Shown here in pieces: positions 33,374-42,758 of a stretch of 64,000 bases of DNA (position 1 is its first letter; each line of letters begins with the position of its first letter). The notes under the pieces are model-generated. The model worked only from the letters and a program-made list of their open reading frames with translations, was not told the origin of the DNA and made no database searches. The stretch is taken from NCBI RefSeq assembly GCF_905171765.1, contig NC_053392.1, positions 408,250,565 through 408,314,564 on the forward strand, read 5' to 3'. The position numbers and the translations under genes are program-made. The DNA comes from Bufo bufo. Its lineage: Eukaryota; Chordata; Amphibia; Anura; Bufonidae.

Positions 33374-34349
33374 GGTCACATGACTATCGTCACTAATATT
33401 ATAGATTATTTATCATAGATTTTTTATATCATTAATATTGTTGTTTTAATCATGTTGATAATTATCTATTTATATATATGAATATTGTTGTTTTAATCAT
33501 GTTCATAATTATCTATTTATATATATGAATTTCTATCTTTATTATTTAATTATTTACTCTTTAGTCTGTAGTATCTACTGTTCATTATTTATTATTATTT
33601 TCTATTTAGTATGTCAGCTTTTTACCAATCATTGAATCATGTATACAGAGTCCCATATGGACAGATCCGATATCACCTATTCGATTTGATTTTATGGCGA
33701 TTTTTTTGTGGAATCTTCTGTGTGATTAATAAATTTTCTATATATATGTCAGATTTTAAATCTATATCCTAGATATTTGCTTTAGATCGCCCCTTCCTTT
33801 TGCATTCAAATTATTAATCACATTGGACTGCACCTTGGACTTTTGTCTTTATATTTATGCATTCATGTATTTATTTATTTATCCATTCATCCGTCTTAAT
33901 CTTTCTGTTAATATTACTATCTTTAGTTGAGTATGGCGTCACATCTCTTCCCTTTGTAGCGCTGCCGATCATACCACGAAGGCAGCAGGACGCAGGATTC
34001 TTCAGTATACCGAGCCTCCTCCTAAGCCGGCTGCTTAGCGTCCTGTCACCCAGCAACAAGCACTGCATCACAAGTCACATGATCGGAACTGCGATAATGT
34101 GACTCTGGTTGATGCCGCTCCTCCTCCCCAGCCATGGGCTGCATCTAGAAGCGATGCTTCTTTTTGTTAATGTTTCATAAATACACTCATGAATCAGCCT
34201 GTAAGCCCAAAGGGTCAGTTTGTTCATCTGTATACTTAATTGCTTTATTTTATGTACCAATCACTTTGTTCCTAGTTTGGGATTTCTCTGAGGTGACGCC
34301 CACCTCCCCCCTGACCTTGTTTGCATGTGACCATTTTTTGTGTATATAT

Positions 34350-34755
34350 ATCCAGCATGTTTGTCCACTCTCTATGCAATATTCTTCACCTGATGAAGGG
34401 GACCCTTTCCCCGAAACGCGTTGTGTGATTGCAATAAAAACTCTTGAAGATTCATCGTCCGCCTCTGGTTGGTTCCTTGCGCTGAGGGATGCTCCTTCTC
34501 TTCATGTCATTTCAATCCTCGGTGTGGGCCTAGGCAGGCTTATCCGAGGACATCTACATCCGTGGCTGCATACCAACCTTCACATTGGGGATTAAAATTA
34601 TCTCCCACATGTCTACAATAGCGTTGTGCCTATAATTGCGTAACCCTGCAAGGTGAGCCTCCCAAATTGGAATTTAATCCGAATTTTCAAACGTTTTTAC
34701 CCTATGGTGCGCTCTCTTTTCTGTTTATACAGTAAACAACTTGCCTCTATACATA
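34350..34755 (+). repeat. Right Penelope-like pLTR
   Basis: Matches 29062-29469 with few changes. It ends tctatacata directly before the right target duplication (34756-34769). The hammerhead-like core lies at 34390-34429. Confidence 0.9.
34390..34429 (+). ncRNA. Hammerhead-ribozyme-like core in right pLTR
   Basis: Same core as in the left pLTR: CTGATGA, GGGG/CCCC stem, GAAAC, possible short stem III. The same doubts about the cleavage base and stem I apply. Confidence 0.5.
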
Positions 34756-34769
34756 TTAGGGTTTTAAAG

Positions 34770-35746
34770 GGCTCACCTATATGCTCCTTAGTTTGGGATC
34801 AAGCCAGTCGGTCCTTTATTTATAAGTTCCAGCTATCTGCAAATTCATCCGTGACACATTGTTATACTACAGCGCAATTGCTCGTTGTTGTATTTTTGAT
34901 ATTTCCCACTCTTTTGGGGTGTACCTTAAAAAAAAACAAAAAACAAAAAACAGTGTTGGCTACCTCGTCCTCCTCCACGTCCGCTTCCACCTACACCGCT
35001 ATGTCCACCGCCTCCTTAACCTTCTACTCCATATGGACTCCATAGATCATAACTAAGAACAACATCGTTTGAAACGCGTAGATCGCGGGGATAAGTGGGT
35101 TCCAGTGTCACTGCCTCTGTATGCACCTGTATTTTGGTGATAAAAATAAAGACCGGGAATTTTTCACTACGTCCTTCTGGTGCCGGAGCTTTCTTTCAAT
35201 TGTGCATCTACCTCCAGACTGGCTTGAGTCCGCCCCGTGCACCTTCACACAGGATCGGAAGGTGAGCTGGCTGTAACTTTTTACTATACTCCATATGGAC
35301 CTCTAACTCATAAATCAAGATTTTTTTTTTTTTATTTGTACGTCATTTCACTAATTTGTCTGTTACATTCTCTGGTGAAATTCACTAATTTTTGGCTGTG
35401 ATATACCACTGCTATACATAGTAGACAGGTAAACAAATGTCACTAATTTGTCTGTTACCTTGTTGGGTGACATTCACCCATTTTTGGCTGTGATAGACCC
35501 CTGCTCTACCTAGTAGACAGGTTAATAAATTTCACAAATTTTTCAGTTACATTCTTGGGTGACATTTCTCAATTTTTGCCGTGAATAAACCCCTGCTCTG
35601 CATAGGTAACAGGGCCTAAATTTTTTTTTAAATCATCTGTTCCATTGGTGAGTGACATTAACCCATTTCTGGCAATGAAAAACCCCTGCTCTGCATAGGT
35701 GACAGAGACTTAAATTTCTAAAATTCATCTTTTATTGGCCTTTTCA
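34770..35746. repeat. hAT-1 tail with internal repeats
   Basis: No gene. From about 34915 it holds the tail motif gtgttggctacctcgtcctcc and four loosely repeated ~90 bp units around ggtgacattcacccatttttggc and cccctgctctgcataggt. The same tail motifs recur at 37805-37925 and 38440-38600, so the tail contains duplicated parts. Confidence 0.7.
35039..35286 (+). mobile_element. Solo pLTR of a second Penelope-like family
   Basis: 248 bp inserted between two copies of tactccatatggac (35025-35038 and 35287-35300). An unoccupied version of the site is seen in the tail repeat near 38525 (tactccatatggacctcgtcc), proving the insertion. The insert contains gaaacgcgtaga, similar to the 3' half of the hammerhead-like core, then aataaagacc. 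The long target duplication and this motif suggest a 5'-truncated Penelope-type pLTR. Family assignment is inference. Confidence 0.65.
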
Positions 35747-35799
35747 TTCGATCCTTCTCTGTAAATTCTGTTTTTATTAAATTTAAACAGGAATAGGTA

Positions 35800-36450
35800 A
35801 TAATTATTACAAACAGTGCAGTCAAAGGTTCTGTACGGCAATAAGTGATCCCAAATATACAAGAATAGGTCTATCTCGTAGATAATAACAGTGGGAACAT
35901 GAATAAAAAATGCACAATACTTATGAGCTCATGTCAGAAATTATAGGGATATAATATTTAGCAAATGTATTTGTTAAGTTAACCAAATTGAGATGGTACT
36001 TGTTCAAAACACGTCCAAAGCATCAGCTTTTCCAATGTTAAGACATTATTTCAAACAACTATCGTATCTTAAGGGGAGTCCAGCCTAGGAACAACCGAGG
36101 CCATTTTGACAGAACCAGACTGGAAGTTTTAAATATTACAAACAGTATAGTCAAAGGTTCTGTGCGGCAATAAGTGATCTCAAATGTATAGGAATAGGTC
36201 TATCTTGCAGATAATAACATTGGGAACATGAATAAAAAATGCACAATATTTGTGAGCTCAAGTCAGAAATTATAGGGATCTAATATATAGCAAATGTATT
36301 TGTCAAGTTAACCAAATTGAGATGGCATTTGTTCAAAACATGTCCAAAGTATCAGAATCTCCAATAATAAGACATTATTTCAAACAACTACCATATCTTA
36401 AGGGGAGTCCGGCCTAGGTACGACCGAGGCCATTTTGACAGAATGAAACT
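35800..36450 (-). repeat. Tandem ~317 bp units in L1 3' UTR
   Basis: Two units start at attacaaacagtgcagtc (about 35811) and attacaaacagtatagtc (about 36133); each ends in ggggagtcc(a/g)gcctagg..cgaggccattttgacag. They are about 90% alike. Confidence 0.85.
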
Positions 36451-36636
36451 GAAAGTTTAATAGAATGAGGGGAAGGGAAGAAATAGGGGGGGGGGGGAAG
36501 GGGGAGGAAAGGAGTGAGGGAAGGAGTGAGGGAAGGAGGGGTAACAGGGGAGAACAGTAAACAAGTAACGTAGTCACATGTAATTAATGAGAAACCTCGG
36601 AAGTCAACGGGTAAAGCCCGTTACTCTAGCTGTTTA

Positions 36637-37197
36637 TTAAACTTTGGACCAAATCTTGAGATACGTTTTGTATTTACCTAGAGCAGACCACTTTACATTT
36701 TTAAATCTATTTATTAGACTGATGTCCGTTATCCATTCTTTGATAGAAGGGACTTCCTCGCTCAGCCAATGTTTTGGAATTAGAGCTTTAAAGGAATGGA
36801 TGAGAAAAGGAAAAAGCCTGTCTTTTAAAATCAAAGAGTCTCTATTGTGTAACCCAAGAAGGGCGAACTCTTTATTTATCTGTATAGGGGAATTATAAAG
36901 TTTGGAAATTATGGCGTTAAATTTTTGCCAGAGAGGGGCTAATTTATCACAATCTATCCAGATGTGAGTAATGGATCCAACTGGCCAACCACACCTCCAG
37001 CAGTTCGAAGGAATGTCTGTGTTGATTCTGTTGAGAAGGACAGGGGTTCTGTACCACCTGGTGACTAGTTTGAAATTAGTTTCTTGTAACTCAACATGGG
37101 TTTCTTTAGGTATGGATGATTGTATGATCATCTGGAGTTCTTTCTCATTGAAAGTTTTGTTTAGTTCCTTTGACCAACTGCTGAGGTATGTAGGCAA
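36637..37197 (-). pseudogene. L1/Tx1-type ORF2 C-terminus
   Basis: 186 codons ending LKIWSKV. It contains the KLVTRWYRTP stretch and the C-terminal Cys/His motif CWRCG..GSITHIWIDC, a signature of L1-clade ORF2 proteins downstream of the reverse transcriptase. The apurinic endonuclease and RT domains are missing because of 5' truncation. Sequence upstream (37198-37600) continues the homology but is frameshifted. Confidence 0.85.
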
Positions 37198-37665
37198 GAG
37201 GCCCGTCTCATTGAGAAATGCGTATATTCTAGAGATGCTGTGTTCTAGTGGGCGTCTAGCTAGGGCCAGCTTGGTAAGAAACCCTTTCTCTGGAGGTTGA
37301 GTAATGTGGGGAATCAGTGTCTCTATATGTTTCTTTAGTTGAAGGTATTCTCTGTGTGAAAAATGTGGAAGTGTTCTGGAAATTTTAAAGGTATCGAAGT
37401 CAAGTATATTTTCACCAGCGATTATGTCTTATAGAACCATGTTGCAACCTGCTTGGGTCATTCTTATTTTGTTCCTGATTGACCAAAATTTTTTGGGAAT
37501 AAGGACATAAAGGGGAAGGTCTCTATAATGTAGAATCTGCTTGTTTTCTGTTTTGAGCGATTTATGCCAAATCTTAAGAGTGTTGGTGGTGTATGGGTTT
37601 TCGATCCTTCTGCTTCAATAGCTTCTCCCACATTTCCGCTCAATCATATTGCAGCCATTGACCTG

Positions 37666-37802
37666 CCTTGGATGTGGTCTCTCTTTCTCACGCTCCCTCT
37701 CCGGCGTGGAACCCTGATTCGCCAATAACCGTGATCAACATGGTCGGCGCAGAAAAGAACATCGAAAGTTGATAGAGAAGATATCCAAATGGATGGCGGA
37801 CG
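37666..37802 (-). other. 18S rRNA-derived segment, antisense, copy 1
   Basis: On the minus strand the sequence contains ctatcaactttcgatg, accatg..gatcacgg, cgaatcagggttc, cggagagggagcgtgag and accacatccaagg in the right order and spacing for the 5' part of vertebrate 18S rRNA. It is diverged, with several small changes, so it is an old capture and not a working rRNA gene. Confidence 0.85.
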
Positions 37803-38067
37803 TCTGCACCTCTGCATAGGTGACAGGAACATAAATTTCAAAAAAAGTCTGTTACATTGTCAGGTGACATTTTACCAATTTTGCCGGATAGAAACCCCTG
37901 CTCTGCATAGGTAACATGGAATAAAATTTTAAAAATTCTCCTTTAATTGATGCGCGCCACCTCCTTTCATTCAATGCTTAAACTTTAACAAGTTGTCTCA
38001 CATTTGCGCTTCAATAGTTTGTCCCACATTTCCGCTCTATCATATTTAATTTGAAACAATTAATCTC

Positions 38068-38196
38068 CCTTGGATGTGGTTTCCCTTTCTCACGCTCCCT
38101 CTCCGGCGTGGAACCCTGATTCGCCGATAACTGTGATCAACATGGTAGGGGCAGAAAAGAGCATAGAAAGTTGATAGAGAAGATATCAAAATGGAT
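38068..38196 (-). other. 18S rRNA-derived segment, antisense, copy 2
   Basis: Second copy of the same rRNA-like segment, 402 bp away, with a separate set of substitutions (gataactgtgatcaacatggtaggg on the plus strand). It stops just before the partial hAT transposase C-terminus at 38201. Confidence 0.85.
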
Positions 38197-38200
38197 TGTG

Positions 38201-38415
38201 ACCATCACGGGGACGAGCGGCATGGTGGCGCAGTATGTGTGCACACGCCTACACGTACTGACTGATGGGTCTGCCCCCTTCAACTTCTGGGTCTACAAAT
38301 TGGGCATATGGCCTGAGCTTGCCCTTTACGCCTTGGAGGTACTGGCCTGCCCTGCAGCCAGTGTATTGGTTAAAAACATTTGTTTAGCATGGCTGGAGGG
38401 GGTTATAACAGGTTA
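38201..38415 (+). pseudogene. Second partial hAT transposase C-terminus
   Basis: About 65 residues matching the end of the hAT transposase (LHVLTDGSAPFNFWVYKL...LEVLACPAASVL), then divergence at VKNICLAW. The segment deleted in the transposase at 20542-23799 (LACPAASVL) is present here. Its presence inside the same target duplication implies rearrangement between two hAT copies or an internal duplication. Confidence 0.8.
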
Positions 38416-39113
38416 ATGTTTTGGGGTGTACCCTAATTTAAACAATAGCAAAAAAACTGTGTTGGCTACCTCCTCCTCCACCGCCGCTTCCACCTACACC
38501 GCCACATCCACTGCCTCCTCAACCACCTACTCCATATGGACCTCGTCCTCCAAGATCAAGATTTTTTTTTTATTTTTTTACGTATTTTATGTTATTTGAA
38601 GTAATTTCCCTATCCACATTTGTTTGCAGAGCACTTTCCATGCTCTTAACCACATTTTGCTGCCATTTGCCCTTTCCATGACTTTTTTAGAGCCATTTTA
38701 GTGCTCAAAAGTTCGGGGTCAAGTTCGGGTCCCAATATCGAACTTTTTTGTGAAGTTCGGCCGAACCCGTTGAATCCGAATATCCAGGTGTCCGCTCAAC
38801 TCTACTGACGAGCCAAAGCGTAACAATGTTTTTGACAACTTTTGACTTTCAGGCTCCATATCTCATCATCCATACAGCTTTGAACGTGAAACTATCATCA
38901 TTTTATAGACAATACAACTTGCAACTATTTAGCATATCATTAGTTATGCAGATTCTTGCCATGTAACTGCATTGTTACTGTTTTACTCCTGGTGGTGGAA
39001 CAATCTTTTTCTTCTTGTATACTACAAATTACAATCTGTTTTCACATTCCCTAATAGCTTACTCTGTTATTAGGTTGAATTCCAAGTGAAACGTCACTGG
39101 TTCACATCCAGCC

Positions 39114-40132
39114 ATGAAGAAGATTTCCCAAGAAAAGAGAAACAGCATCATCCAGCTCATCGATAGCAGTATCTTGGAAAAGAAAATTGCCAAACTGTAT
39201 CATGTGAGTGCCATGACAGTTGGAAGAATACAAAATAAAGTCCGTCCATCCATTCCAAAGCCAAGAGGTGGACGTCCAGGCAAAATATCGGAGTCAACAA
39301 GTCGTCTCATCACAAGGTCTATCAGTTCTGGAGCAACAAACATGGCAGTGGAGGTGGCTCATATGCTTCATAATAGTGAGATCATAGACGTTCATGCAAG
39401 AAACGTGCAACGCGCATTTCACAAGTCTGGAATGATGGCCCGAAAAAAAAAAAGTGAAGAAGCCTCGACTTCAATATCATCATAAGAAACATCGGCTCAA
39501 GTTTGCAAAAAAGTACAAACAATGGACAGTAGAAGATTGGAAGCAGTGATTTGGAGCGATGAAACAAAAGTCAATAGACTGGGCTCTGATGGGTGCAGAT
39601 GGGTCTGGAAGTAACAAGGGAAAAGGTGGCCAACGAACTGAGAAATTAAAGGAACTATCAAATTTGGTGGAGGAAGCCTGAAGATTTGGGGTTGTTTCAC
39701 AGCTAAAGGTGTTGGATACTTGACCAGGGATGATGGTGGTCTTAATGCTGAGCTATATGTGAGTATCCTACAAGACGACTTACATTGTACACTCAAGTAC
39801 TATGGGTATGAAAAGGAAAACATAGTGTTCCAGCAGGACAACGATCCAAAGCATACGTCGATATTGGTGAAGAAACGGTTCAATGACAATAAAGTAGAGG
39901 TGCTGCTTTGGCCCCTAGAGTCCCCAGACCTAAACCCTATTGAACACTTGTGGATAGAGTTGAAGAAAAAGCTGTATTCATACCCAAGTGAGTGAACCAG
40001 TATGCATTAACATTGGGAAGGTGTAGAAGAGACCTCGGAACAGATTTTGCTCAAGACATGCTTGAATCTGATCGAGAGCATGTCCAGAAGGATTCAGTGT
40101 TGAAAGCCAAAGTTGGATTTACAAAATACTAA
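39114..40132 (+). pseudogene. Tc1-like transposase of element F
   Basis: Starts MKKISQEKRNSII; the helix-turn-helix region is intact to about 39440, where an A11 run shifts the frame. Then in-frame TGA near 39547 (from TGG) and further small lesions around 39612-39650. The frame 39720-39995 carries the second catalytic D (FQQDNDPKH) and the E ([11 protein letters not shown]); the first D is in IWSDETK (about 39555). Ends at TAA 40130-40132. Different Tc1 lineage from A-E: the N-terminus is shorter and Ile/Lys rich. Confidence 0.85.
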
Positions 40133-40335
40133 CAAAATAATTAAAAAAAAACAATTTTAGGATCTAACTGATTATATGCTAAATAGTTGCAAGTCCAATT
40201 TATGTATGAGATAGCCAAGATGATTTCTTATAAAATAATGATAGTCTCACATTCGAAGTTGTAGTGAATGGTGAGATATGGAGCCTGAAAGTCAAAAGTT
40301 CAAAACATTGTAACCCTTTTGCTTGTCAGTGTGTA

Positions 40336-41076
40336 TCAATGATAATAAAAAAATAATTAGTCCATATGTAGAGATCACATATTATTGTATATATGTAGAA
40401 CATAAAATAAACAAGAATAAAATAAGACTTCAACAAAAGGACAATATTTAGCATTTAATTTTCAGTGTTGGAGTACTGCACAGCAGTTTTAGTCCAGTCG
40501 ATTCTCATCATATTTGCCTGGTTATGGCCAGATGTCTGCCGATCCCCATAGTTATTGGAGCCAGCGGTCATTTAGGCAGCGTCCAGCATTGCCAGATTCA
40601 GAGAGCTTCAGCAGGCTGTTCCCTGTCAGAATAGCCTGTAGGATCGTGTGAAACTAGCCATAAAAAACAGCCAAGTCTTTAAAAAAATTTACCTTTCTAC
40701 CATAAGTATCCTTTTAATAATAGGAATCTTGAAGAGTTAGCCCTAGGGTCGTTATTGTTCCCTGGGCTGTCTACACATACAAGATATGGGTATAATATAA
40801 CAGGAATTCAACATGACGTGATCAAAAAAGGACTCCTCTTGCTTTTACTTTTGTATTTCCAAAGCAGGTTTGATCAGAGTAGGTGCTAAATGACAGGCTT
40901 TGATGTAGATCTGAGGTTCTTCACATCTATCATAAATTCAAGACATTGATCAACTTGTTATTTCAGAGTCTGAATTCATAGTATAGAACATGTCTTTTTG
41001 CTTATACAGTAAGTAGTAGATGTATTTGAGCATGTAGCTGGATTATATACCATATATATATATATATATATATATA
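40336..41076. other. No gene seen; ends in TA microsatellite
   Basis: AT-rich unique-looking DNA without recognisable coding sequence. A TA run at about 41053-41076 served as target for the next element. Confidence 0.6.
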
Positions 41077-42715
41077 CAGTGGGATGCGAAAGTTTGGGCA
41101 ACCTTGTTAATCGTCATGATTTTCCTGTATAAATCGTTGGTTGTTACGATAAAAAATGTCAGTTAAATATATCATATAGGAGACACACACAGGGATATTT
41201 GAGAAGTGAAATGAAGTTTATTGGATTTACAGAAAGTGTGCTATAATTGTTTAAACAAAATTAGGCAGGTGCATAAATTTGGGCACTGTTGTCATTTTAT
41301 TGATTCCAAAACCTTTAGAACTAATTATTGGAACTCAAATTGGCTTGGTAAGCTCAGTGACGCCTGACCTACATACACAGGTGAATCCAATTATGAGAAA
41401 GAATATTTAAAGGGGTCAATTGTAAGTTTCCCTCCTCTTTTAATTTTCTCTGAAGAGTAGCAACATGGGGGTCTCAAAACAACTCTCAAATGACCTGAAG
41501 ACAAAGATTGTTCACCATCATGGTTTAGGGGAAGGATACAGAAAGCTGTCTCAGAGATTTCAGCTGTCTGTTTCCACAGTTAGGAACGTATTGAGGAAAT
41601 GGAAGACCACAGGCTCCGTTAAAGTTAAGGCTCGAAGTGGCAGACCAAGAAAAATCTCGGATAGACAGAAGCGACGAATGGTGAGAACAGTCAGAGTCAA
41701 CCCACAGACCAGCACCAAAGACCTACAACATCATCTTGCTGCAGATGGAGTCACTGTGCATCGATCTACCATTCGGCGCACTTTACACAAGGAAATGCTG
41801 TATGCGAGAGTGATGCAGAGGAAGCCTTTTCTCCGCCCACAGCACAAAAAGTGCCGCTTGAGGTGGGCTAAAGCACATTTGGACAAGCCAGCTTCATTTT
41901 GGAATAAGGTGTTGTGGACTGATGAAACTAAAATTGAGTTATTTGGCCATAACAAGGGGCATTATGCATGGAGGAAAAAGAACACAGCATTCCAAGAAAA
42001 ACACCTGCTACCTACAGTAAAATATGGTGGTGGTTCCGTCATGCTGTGGGGCTGTGTGGCCAGTGCAGGGACTAGGAATCTTGTCAAAGTTGAGGGACGC
42101 ATGGATTCCACTCAGTATCAGCAGATTCTGGAGACCAATGTCCAGGAATCAGTGACAAAGCTGAAGCTGTGCTGGGGCTGGATCTTTCAACAAGACAATG
42201 ACCCTAAACACTGCTCAAAATCCACTAAGGCATTTATGCAGAGGAACAAGTACAACGTTCTGGAATGGCCATCTCAGTCCCCAGACCTGAATATAATTGA
42301 AAATCTGTGGTGTGACTTAAAGAGAGCTGTCCATGCTCGGAAGCCATCAAACCTGAATGAACTAAAGATGTTTTGTAAAGAGGAATGGTCCAAAATACCT
42401 TTAACCAGAATCCAGACTCTCATTGGAACCTACAGGAAGCGTTTAGAGGCTGTAATTTCTGCAAAAGGAGGATCTACTAAATATTGATTTCATTTCTTTT
42501 TTGTGGTGCCCAAATTTATGCACCTGCCTAATTTTGTTTAAACAATTATAGCACACTTTCTGTAAATCCAATAAACTTAATTTCACTTCTCAAATATCAC
42601 TGTGTGTGTCTCCTATTTGATAAATTTAATTGACATTTTTTATAGTAACAACCAACGATTTATACAGGAAAATCATGACGATTAACAAGGTTGCCAAAAC
42701 TTTCGCATCCCACTG
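41077..42715 (+). mobile_element. Complete Tc1-like element G
   Basis: 1639 bp between TA dinucleotides. TIRs begin cagtgggatgcgaaagttt and pair over about 210 bp (41077-41287 with 42508-42715), with an inner direct repeat (aaatttgggca against the outer aaagtttgggca), an IR/DR layout. It carries an uninterrupted transposase gene. Both ends and the gene look complete, so it could be autonomous or was until recently. Confidence 0.95.
41465..42487 (+). CDS. Tc1-like DD34E transposase, intact
   Basis: 340 codons, the standard length, from ATG 41465 to TGA 42485-42487. Residues 1-120: two helix-turn-helix subdomains (paired-like) with GRPRK AT-hook-like motif near residue 60. Catalytic D in VLWTDETK (about residue 154), D in FQQDNDPKH (about 246) and E in SPDLNIIENLW (about 281), spaced as DD34E. 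GGGSVMLWG glycine box at about residue 190. Binds the flanking TIRs and integrates at TA. No stop or frameshift. The only notable change is SPDLNIIE where most Tc1 proteins have SPDLNPIE. Confidence 0.95.
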   Translation: MGVSKQLSNDLKTKIVHHHGLGEGYRKLSQRFQLSVSTVRNVLRKWKTTGSVKVKARSGRPRKISDRQKRRMVRTVRVNPQTSTKDLQHHLAADGVTVHRSTIRRTLHKEMLYARVMQRKPFLRPQHKKCRLRWAKAHLDKPASFWNKVLWTDETKIELFGHNKGHYAWRKKNTAFQEKHLLPTVKYGGGSVMLWGCVASAGTRNLVKVEGRMDSTQYQQILETNVQESVTKLKLCWGWIFQQDNDPKHCSKSTKAFMQRNKYNVLEWPSQSPDLNIIENLWCDLKRAVHARKPSNLNELKMFCKEEWSKIPLTRIQTLIGTYRKRLEAVISAKGGSTKY

Positions 42716-42758
42716 TATATATATATATATATTTACATAGTAAGATTGGCAAATGGTA

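Larger units (their letters stand above)
25479..34755 (+). mobile_element. Penelope-like element with inverted partial copy
   Basis: Order from the left: inverted 5'-truncated copy (25479-29060, itself interrupted by a Tc1-like element at 26243-27847), forward pLTR (29062-29469), ORF1 and ORF2 (29541-33373), 3' noncoding region, and right pLTR (34350-34755). A 14 bp target duplication brackets the whole. Tandem pLTRs with a partial inverted copy upstream are the usual layout of Penelope-family retroelements. The GIY-YIG domain marks it as endonuclease-bearing. Both coding frames are open apart from the frame change at 30878-30884. Confidence 0.92.
35759..37600 (-). mobile_element. 5'-truncated L1/Tx1-type LINE
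   Basis: Lies between copies of ttcgatccttct (35747-35758 and 37600-37611, sharing the base at 37600), a 12 bp target duplication typical of LINE insertion. The 3' end is on the left (T-rich, from aaattctgtttttatt). It contains the ORF2 C-terminus (36637-37197) and a long 3' UTR with two tandem units. A purine tract (about 36477-36540) separates them. About 400 bp of broken ORF2 sequence extends right to the 5' truncation. Confidence 0.88.
37612..38200. repeat. ~402 bp tandem unit in hAT-1 tail
   Basis: Two units, from gcttcaatagcttctccc (37611) and gcttcaatagtttgtccc (about 38009). Each contains an antisense 18S rRNA-like segment; between them lie cccctgctctgcataggt tail motifs. Confidence 0.8.
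18249..38804 (+). mobile_element. hAT element 1, expanded to 20.5 kb by nested insertions
   Basis: Begins tagagttgagcgaac and ends ...gctcaactcta, with exact 8 bp target duplication ctgacgag at 18241-18248 and 38805-38812. The transposase lies at 20542-23799 on the plus strand. Nested inside are a foldback element with a solo LTR, a MITE, a Penelope-like element with a Tc1-like element, a second pLTR and an L1 fragment. A second partial transposase C-terminus at 38201-38415 shows that the right part was rearranged or came from another hAT copy. Sister copies: 44620-51236 and 59200 onwards. Confidence 0.9.
18239..40333 (+). mobile_element. Tc1-like element F, split by the hAT nest
   Basis: The first 10 bases (cactgacgag, 18239-18248) follow TA and the rest resumes at 38813 (ccaaagcgtaacaatg...) and ends at about 40333 (cttgtcagtgtg, then TA). 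The two ends pair as inverted repeats: cactgacgagccaaagcg against the complement of the right end. Without the hAT insertion it is about 1.53 kb. The transposase is at 39114-40132. The right end has two extra bases before the TA, a small irregularity. Confidence 0.85.

Noticed and set aside
37666..38196. Functional rRNA gene
   Set aside because: Only a short, diverged, antisense part of 18S is present, without neighbouring rRNA or spacer.
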